DNA of 27,545 nt from Proteiniphilum sp. UBA5384. Its GTDB lineage: Bacteria > Bacteroidota > Bacteroidia > Bacteroidales > Dysgonomonadaceae. The notes beneath the pieces were generated by a model, which saw nothing but the letters and a program-made list of their open reading frames with translations, searched no databases and was not told the origin of the DNA. The stretch spans positions 1-27,545 of the forward strand of contig NZ_DHOS01000060.1 in assembly GCF_002410825.1 (NCBI RefSeq). The letters are read 5' to 3'. The translations under genes were made by a program, and so were the position numbers. Position 1 is the first letter of the stretch. Every line of letters begins with the position of its first letter. Positions 22,332 to 27,545 of this stretch are shown in pieces.

Positions 22332-25300
22332 TTAAAAATTAAGATTGACACCAAAACTAAAAGTTCTTGGTTGTGGCACACCTAAAGTGGCAACTCCAAA
22401 GAAACGGGGATCCATATTGTCATTGGTTTCAGGATCCCATCCTGTATACTTGGTCAGGACAAATAGATTGTCTCCCTGAAAGAATAATCTTAATCCTTTC
22501 ACATGATATTCTTCAAGAAATTTTTTCGGCATATTGTATGAAAATGTCAAACTGCGAAGACGGATAAAAGAACCATCTTCCAGAATACGTGTCGAATTTC
22601 TCGTATTATTGGTATCGCCTACTACTGATCTCGGATATTTATTGGTTGTCCCCGGGCCTGTCCATCGCCTGTCGACATATCTCTGCATCACCGCATTGGT
22701 ATGCCCTACCTTCGACAAATCGTTCTGCCACTGGGCGAACACATTATTACCATACATATATGTAAAAAACATATCGAATTGGAAGTCGTTATATTTGAAC
22801 GTGTTATTGAATCCACCGAAAAAGTCGGGGTTGGATGAACCGGTAACCACACGGTCGCTGTCATTGATAATTCCATTCCCGTCTACATCTCTCCATTTCA
22901 CATCCCCGGCTCTTACGCCCATCGCATATTGCTCTGCGGGCACTTCTCCATCATACTGGTATATTCCTTCCTGTTTAAAAATATAAAAAGCCCCCAGTTC
23001 CTTGCCCACCTGCAAGGCTCTGTTACCTCCAATAGAGATAGGATTGTCGTGATCCAGCAATTTGGTTATTTTATTTTTGTTGTGAGCAATATTAAACTGC
23101 GTCAACCAATCCACTTTGCCTATGCTGAAGTGTGTATTGAGTGTAAACTCCAATCCCCGGTTCCGCATGGAACCGATATTCGTGAGGATATTGGTTCTTC
23201 CGGAAGTGGCATGCATCGGCATATTATATAGCAGATCGGTAGTATTTTTCTGATATAAATCGACCATTGTATTTATCCTTCCTTTCAGGAAAGACAAGTC
23301 GAAACCGATATCATACTGATCTGCTTTTTCCCAGGTCACATCCACATTTCCAAAATCACTATTACCGGTTGCGATACCACTTTCATTGCCATAGTTATTA
23401 CCACCCGAAAGGAATGACTGATAAGCATAACGACCGATTCCTTCCTGGTTCCCGGTCCGTCCATAACTCACCCTGAATTTGAAATCGATATCAGAATTTT
23501 CCATGAATTCCTCTTCCGACACGTTCCATCCCAATGAAAGAGACGGGAACCAGCCCCAACGCCTATCCTTATGAAATTTCGATGAACCGTCAGTCCTTAA
23601 GGTAGCTGTCAGAATATATCTATCCTTGTAAGCGGCAGATGCACGACCAAAATAGGACTCCATCGCATATGCGACATTGTTCCCCGAATGTCCGGCAATT
23701 TCCGCAGCAACGCCTATTACATCGAATGAAGGGCTGGGGAATCCCCTACCGTCAAGGTTAATATCACGATGGCCGATTTTCTGAAATGAATGTCCCAACA
23801 TACCGTTCACCGATAAATCCCCGAAGGTATCACGATAGTTCAAGACATTATCGATCATTATGTTCGTTACAGTCCTGTTATAATCTAAAAGACGTCCCAC
23901 CCCCGTTCCATAAGGATGGTTTTCATTATAATAGGTATAATCATACAGGTTCAGTATATCTGTATTCAAAGAAGTTTTGAAAGTCATGACATCTTTGAAT
24001 TTGAATTGGGTATAAAATGTTCCCAAATACCTCAGATTTTCAATGTATGCCTCCTGTTCATTCAATATCTGCATAGGATTATGGAACCTGAGATCATCCG
24101 TACCGCCTACATAATAGTCCCCATTAGGTTTATAGGGTCTGGCAAATGGCCTTTGAAGTATTGCCCGGCCAATAATAGTGGTTCCCAGATTCGCTCCGGG
24201 GACCTGATAGTTTTTCATATAATTGGCAGAAGTATTCGCTCCCACCTCGAGCCAGTTATTCATTTCATGGGATATTTTCACCTTCAGGTTAATCTTCTCC
24301 ATCTTATTCGTCCTGATAATCCCAGTTTGATGGGAATAGTCGGCTCCCACATAAAAGGTCGTTTGTTTAGTCCCGCCGGAAAAAGAAACATCCACCTTTT
24401 GCATTTTACCGGTCTGGGTAATCAGGCTCATCCAGTCGGTATCGGGCATATTTCCAAAAGGATTCTGCAAGTATATCTTATAATTGGGATCACCCACACT
24501 CAATCCATACTGCTTATTGTAATTATCAACCCCTTCGTTATATTGCATCAAATAAGTCTCTGAATCAGTCACTTTAAGTTTTCTCATATTAGGAAACCGG
24601 GAGAAACCCGTAGTGTAATTGACCCTTATATCAGACCGTCCCTGTTTTCCCGATTTGGTGGTAATCACTACTACGCCGTTTGTGGCTCGTGAACCGTAGA
24701 TGGCTGCGGAGGCAGCATCTTTCAGTATACTGATCGATTCGATATCACTCAAACTGATACCGGCTAAGGCACTCATCGATTCACCAAAATTATACAGGTT
24801 GGCATTATGGGAGGTGATGGGAATTCCATCGATCACATATAACGGTTCATTACTGGCATTTAACGAAGCCATACCACGCACACTTATCTTTTCGCCACTC
24901 CCCAGGTTACCCGAACCGCTACCGACTGACACTCCGGCGATACGTCCGTCCAGTAATTGAGTAGGGCTGGACGTTTGTCGGAGGTTAGCCTCATCTACCG
25001 ACAATTTACTAATAGCGCTGGTAACCAGAGAGCGTCGCTCAGTACCGTAACCAATAACCACGACCTCATCCAAGGTTTTCAAATCTTCACGCAGCACGAC
25101 ATCCACCCTTGTTCTTCCTCTACTGTTTATCTCCTGCGGAAGATATCCTATATAAGAAATCAGAAGAACGGCATCCTGATCGGCCTGAAAGGAAAAATTG
25201 CCATCCACATCGGTGATGGTACCATTGAGGGTACCCTTTTCCATAACATTCGCTCCTATAACAGGTTCACCCTGTTCATCGACAATGGTGCCGGAAATCG

Positions 25301-25664
25301 TTTTTTTTATCGTCGGCTGTACTGCTACCGGCGCTTTGGCAATAATTATATGGTTTTCACGCACGGTATAAATACATCCAGTATCCCGTAGCAATGCAGC
25401 CATGATATCACTCAACGAAGCGTTTTTCTGAGGTATTGAAACCGTTTTGTTTATATCAATGATTTCACGATTATAATCGACCGACATCTCCGTCTGTTTT
25501 TCTATTTCAGTAAAAGCAGCCTTGAGTGTTAATCGGGTATTCGGAAGGGAAACGGATTGTCCCCAAGAGAGTTGTGTCAGAAAAAAAGAAAAGGTTATTA
25601 ACAGCAATAAGACCCGACACATATAATTTATTCTTAATCTGTTTTTTTTATCATTTATTTTCAT
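22332..25664 (-). CDS. SusC/RagA TonB-dependent transporter with STN domain (PUL B)
   Basis: An 1110-residue importer. Signal segment about 17-35 (ending SWGQ), STN domain about 42-108 (RLTLKAAFTEIEKQTEMSV), carboxypeptidase-regulatory-like domain about 122-195 (ISGTIVDEQGEPVIGANVM), TonB box DEVVVIGYGTERR (199-211), plug to about 340 (SILKDAASAAIYGSRATNG), then a barrel ending FGVNLNF. The STN domain fits signalling to the FecR encoded upstream. The first three residues overlap a plus-strand TAnnTTTG box. The fecR-susC gap is 166 nt and holds a plus-strand terminator hairpin. Confidence 0.96.
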   Translation of the reverse strand: MKINDKKNRLRINYMCRVLLLLITFSFFLTQLSWGQSVSLPNTRLTLKAAFTEIEKQTEMSVDYNREIIDINKTVSIPQKNASLSDIMAALLRDTGCIYTVRENHIIIAKAPVAVQPTIKKTISGTIVDEQGEPVIGANVMEKGTLNGTITDVDGNFSFQADQDAVLLISYIGYLPQEINSRGRTRVDVVLREDLKTLDEVVVIGYGTERRSLVTSAISKLSVDEANLRQTSSPTQLLDGRIAGVSVGSGSGNLGSGEKISVRGMASLNASNEPLYVIDGIPITSHNANLYNFGESMSALAGISLSDIESISILKDAASAAIYGSRATNGVVVITTKSGKQGRSDIRVNYTTGFSRFPNMRKLKVTDSETYLMQYNEGVDNYNKQYGLSVGDPNYKIYLQNPFGNMPDTDWMSLITQTGKMQKVDVSFSGGTKQTTFYVGADYSHQTGIIRTNKMEKINLKVKISHEMNNWLEVGANTSANYMKNYQVPGANLGTTIIGRAILQRPFARPYKPNGDYYVGGTDDLRFHNPMQILNEQEAYIENLRYLGTFYTQFKFKDVMTFKTSLNTDILNLYDYTYYNENHPYGTGVGRLLDYNRTVTNIMIDNVLNYRDTFGDLSVNGMLGHSFQKIGHRDINLDGRGFPSPSFDVIGVAAEIAGHSGNNVAYAMESYFGRASAAYKDRYILTATLRTDGSSKFHKDRRWGWFPSLSLGWNVSEEEFMENSDIDFKFRVSYGRTGNQEGIGRYAYQSFLSGGNNYGNESGIATGNSDFGNVDVTWEKADQYDIGFDLSFLKGRINTMVDLYQKNTTDLLYNMPMHATSGRTNILTNIGSMRNRGLEFTLNTHFSIGKVDWLTQFNIAHNKNKITKLLDHDNPISIGGNRALQVGKELGAFYIFKQEGIYQYDGEVPAEQYAMGVRAGDVKWRDVDGNGIINDSDRVVTGSSNPDFFGGFNNTFKYNDFQFDMFFTYMYGNNVFAQWQNDLSKVGHTNAVMQRYVDRRWTGPGTTNKYPRSVVGDTNNTRNSTRILEDGSFIRLRSLTFSYNMPKKFLEEYHVKGLRLFFQGDNLFVLTKYTGWDPETNDNMDPRFFGVATLGVPQPRTFSFGVNLNF

Positions 25665-25796
25665 AATTTTGTAAGTTGATTGTTAGCACTTTATACAACT
25701 ATCCCTGTATTGACTCCATGGATATTAACTGTGTAAGTATGTAACGATTTCAACCCGGGAAGCTTTTTACGACATGAGCTTCCCGGCTCTTTTTTT
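25664..25796 (+). ncRNA. candidate antisense small RNA opposite the PUL B susC leader
   Basis: On the plus strand a perfect TAnnTTTG box (TAATTTTG, 25664-25671) begins at the susC start codon. An intrinsic terminator ends at about 25796, giving a transcript of about 120 nt (25676-25796) antisense to the susC leader. The -33 element is weak (TCTG at 25638-25641, spacing 22). Position and orientation match the candidate in PUL A, and recall DonS-type antisense repressors of susC homologues. Confidence 0.5.
25755..25796 (+). terminator. plus-strand intrinsic terminator in the fecR-susC gap (PUL B)
   Basis: CCGGGAAGCT (25755-25764) and AGCTTCCCGG (25777-25786) form a perfect 10-bp GC-rich stem with a 12-nt loop, followed by CTC and a run of seven Ts (25790-25796). 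On the minus strand the hairpin is followed by GTTGAAATC, with no U-run. So it terminates plus-strand RNA, although no plus-strand protein gene precedes it. Confidence 0.75.
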
Positions 25797-25830
25797 CATG
25801 AGTGTACCTCCTTCCATCCAATTCATTATC

Positions 25831-26829
25831 TTATTTAATATAAATTATGTCATCTTCGATTGTCCACCGCAACCCCGGATTCAAGGTTTCCAAGACAGTC
25901 AATATCTGCCTTATGTTTTCATAAGGGGTATACTTCACAGAAAAAGCCCCTCCTCCATATTTCCTGATATCATAGTAGACGGTGACATTGAACCGACGTT
26001 CCACAGTACGTATAATATCTTCAAAAGATGCATTCTCAAATACAAGGTATCCTTCTTTCCATCTTGAAACCAATCCCGCATCGACTTCAATCCTGGATAT
26101 TTTTCCATGTCGATGATCGTAAGTGAACTGCTCATCAGGACTGATTACCTCCGAGACCTTCACCTTTCCATCCACATCTACCCGTACCGAACCCTCCTCC
26201 AAGGTAACAGCATTCATTCCCTCATCCACATAAGATTTTACATTAAATATGGTTCCTAGTGCCTCTACTTCCATATATTGAGTTTTTACGATAAAGGGCC
26301 GGTTTTCATCCTTTTGTACCTGAAAAGTTGCTTCTCCACTCAGGAATAAGCGACGGCTCGTACCTCTAAGACCATCAGAATAAAACAACATAGAACCAGC
26401 ATTTAACCACACTCTGGAGCTATCAGGCAAAAGGACGTGTTTCATTTCCCCATCCGGGACAATATGCTCTACGATTGTTGTTACAGGCCGGGGTGAGGAG
26501 TCTTGCCTGTTATACATAATCCAATAAGTCAGCACTCCACTCATGATGGGTAGCAGAAGGATAGAAGCCGTACGAAGTAACCGCCGGCAGAAAGATGTAT
26601 GTATGCGTTTTCTTTCACTGCCAATTCGCCGATTCATTTCTCCCAACGCTTGTATGGTCCGTTTATCAGCTTTGGCCGTTTCCTGTTCCCATAGTTCATT
26701 TAATACCAGCTCCTTCTTTTCAATATTTTCCCGGCGTATAAACCACTTCTGAAACTTGAGAACAGATTCTTTGGGTAGATCACTCTCAAAAAAACGGGTT
26801 ATTAATATGCGAATAGGGTCCTTATCCAT
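25831..26829 (-). CDS. FecR-family anti-sigma factor (PUL B)
   Basis: A 332-residue inner-membrane regulator. The cytoplasmic part (1-82) would hold the ECF sigma factor, and one transmembrane helix lies at about 84-106 (LLRTASILLLPIMSGVLTYW). The periplasmic FecR domain (about 120-220) includes HVLLPDSSRVWLNAGSML, LSGEATFQVQKDENRPFIV and VEALGTIFNVKSY, with a DUF4974 domain at about 262-330 (FENASFEDIIRTVERRF). It starts 81 nt after the sigma gene, and no ECF-like repeat such as that in PUL A is visible there. It probably responds to the STN domain of the SusC encoded downstream. Confidence 0.93.
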   Translation of the reverse strand: MDKDPIRILITRFFESDLPKESVLKFQKWFIRRENIEKKELVLNELWEQETAKADKRTIQALGEMNRRIGSERKRIHTSFCRRLLRTASILLLPIMSGVLTYWIMYNRQDSSPRPVTTIVEHIVPDGEMKHVLLPDSSRVWLNAGSMLFYSDGLRGTSRRLFLSGEATFQVQKDENRPFIVKTQYMEVEALGTIFNVKSYVDEGMNAVTLEEGSVRVDVDGKVKVSEVISPDEQFTYDHRHGKISRIEVDAGLVSRWKEGYLVFENASFEDIIRTVERRFNVTVYYDIRKYGGGAFSVKYTPYENIRQILTVLETLNPGLRWTIEDDIIYIK

Positions 26830-26910
26830 TTTTTGCGCATGGTTGATTTCACGTATATATTAAGGTAGACAGGTAAAGGGATAAGGACGCACAAATAAAT
26901 GTATGTTTTT

Positions 26911-27462
26911 TTAAAAAAATAAAAAGGAGACATGCCGGATGACTTTTCTCAAATCATTCAATGCATTGGAAAGATGATTTTCTACCGTCCGCTTATGAAT
27001 CTGAAGGAGGGAAGCAATTTCATCACTCGAGAACCCCTCTTTCCGACTCATAGTATAAACTCTCTGGCGCTGAGCCGGCATTTGAGAGACAACAAGGTCG
27101 ATAAGAGAAGAGAGGTCTTTGGCAAACAAATCCTGTTCAGGCTCATAAAATTCATTTTTCGCCAACTGATGAAGGGTATATTTTTCTTTTACAAGGTTAT
27201 GTTCGTAATAGTTGTAAATCATATTTCTCGCCATGGTAAACAGATAAGCCTTAAAGGACTTGACTTCGGACATATACTCACGGTTTACCCATACTTTATA
27301 GAATATCTCCTGTGCCATATCATATGCCTCTTCCTCATTTTTTATAAAGCCACATAAAAAATGATAGATCCTGGGGTGATATGCGAGAAATAATAATTCG
27401 TATGACCGATGATCTCCCTTAGATAGATTTATCAAGGATTCTATTTCAAGCTTTTTATCCAT
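26911..27462 (-). CDS. FecI-like ECF sigma factor (PUL B)
   Basis: A 183-residue ECF sigma factor. Region 2 is at about 20-88 (YELLFLAYHPRIYHFLCGFI, DMAQEIFYKVW, AYLFTMARNMIYNYY) and region 4 at about 118-175 (QMPAQRQRVYTMSRKEGFS, EIASLLQIHKRTVENHLSNA). It heads PUL B and should activate susC and later genes when released by FecR. It differs clearly from the PUL A sigma factor in region 4, so the two probably read different promoters. Its own promoter has a housekeeping-type TAnnTTTG box. Confidence 0.95.
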   Translation of the reverse strand: MDKKLEIESLINLSKGDHRSYELLFLAYHPRIYHFLCGFIKNEEEAYDMAQEIFYKVWVNREYMSEVKSFKAYLFTMARNMIYNYYEHNLVKEKYTLHQLAKNEFYEPEQDLFAKDLSSLIDLVVSQMPAQRQRVYTMSRKEGFSSDEIASLLQIHKRTVENHLSNALNDLRKVIRHVSFLFF

Positions 27463-27522
27463 GCTGAAAACAACTTACCATCATGTCTCTATCCTAATTA
27501 ATTGGATATTTATTATTCATTA

Positions 27523-27530
27523 CAAAAGTA
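27523..27530 (-). promoter_or_regulatory. -7 box of the PUL B sigma gene
   Basis: TACTTTTG on the minus strand (27530 to 27523) fits TAnnTTTG, with a leader of about 55 nt to the ATG at 27462. The matching -33 box would lie beyond the window edge, so it cannot be checked. This is a vegetative-type promoter, unlike the ECF-like element of the PUL A sigma gene. Confidence 0.4.
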
Positions 27531-27545
27531 CATGAAAATAAGAGT

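Noticed and set aside
23916..24563. Plus-strand open frame of 215 codons
   Set aside because: Lies opposite the SusC gene of PUL B, whose protein is clearly conserved; the plus-strand product has no recognisable feature.
25755..25786. Hairpin as a minus-strand attenuator before susC
   Set aside because: No U-run follows on the minus strand; the T-run is on the plus side. A dual role cannot be fully excluded.
26932..27357. Plus-strand open frame of 141 codons
   Set aside because: Opposite the PUL B sigma gene; no family resemblance.
1..27545. CRISPR arrays, tRNA or rRNA genes, complete insertion sequences
   Set aside because: None seen: no regularly spaced repeats, no cloverleaf-like sequence noticed, and no transposase-like frame with flanking inverted repeats, despite the gene debris at the left end.

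Overview
The window comes from a member of the Bacteroidota, most likely order Bacteroidales. The evidence is two SusC/SusD pairs with STN domains, FecI-like sigma and FecR-like anti-sigma genes, BT_3987-like, BACON and DUF1080 proteins, SPII lipoproteins, and several promoters of the TTTG-N20-TAnnTTTG type used by this phylum. All sizeable intact genes are on the minus strand, so the functional order runs from right to left.

Right half (27530 to 17034), PUL B: ECF sigma factor, FecR anti-sigma, SusC, SusD, a phosphodiester glycosidase (NAGPA/DUF2233) and a BACON/beta-helix lipoprotein. The last two genes overlap by 4 nt, and a terminator follows. A secreted calcineurin-like phosphoesterase with its own terminator comes next. 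No classical glycoside hydrolase is present. The payload suggests a sugar-phosphodiester substrate, such as a phosphoglycan, teichoic-acid-like polymer or phosphorylated N-glycan. This substrate is inferred.

Middle (16952 to 4202), PUL A: ECF sigma, FecR, SusC, SusD, a BT_3987-like surface lipoprotein with a discoidin-like C-terminus, a GH43 lipoprotein with a similar C-terminal domain, and a secreted GH2. A strong minus-strand hairpin ends the unit. This looks like a conventional PUL for a glycan with arabinose/xylose-type and beta-galactose/glucuronate-type linkages. The same CGGTAGGGTT-N14-CGTATTATA element lies upstream of both the sigma and fecR genes, which suggests an ECF-driven autoregulated promoter.

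In both PULs the fecR-susC gap carries a plus-strand intrinsic terminator, preceded by a TAnnTTTG box at the susC start codon. These look like two antisense small RNAs, comparable in position to DonS of Bacteroides fragilis.

Left end (4363 to 1) is a patchwork. It holds a two-gene minus-strand unit (Tat-exported Gfo/Idh/MocA oxidoreductase plus DUF1080 protein, a 3-keto-glycoside type pair) surrounded by gene debris: a GH2 fragment, a frameshifted unknown gene, a DUF4143 ATPase that has lost its ATP-binding half but keeps its promoter and operator-like palindrome, and a short coding scrap. A complete-looking RelE/ParE-type toxin-antitoxin module sits at the far left. The region appears to be a site of repeated insertion and deletion next to the PULs.
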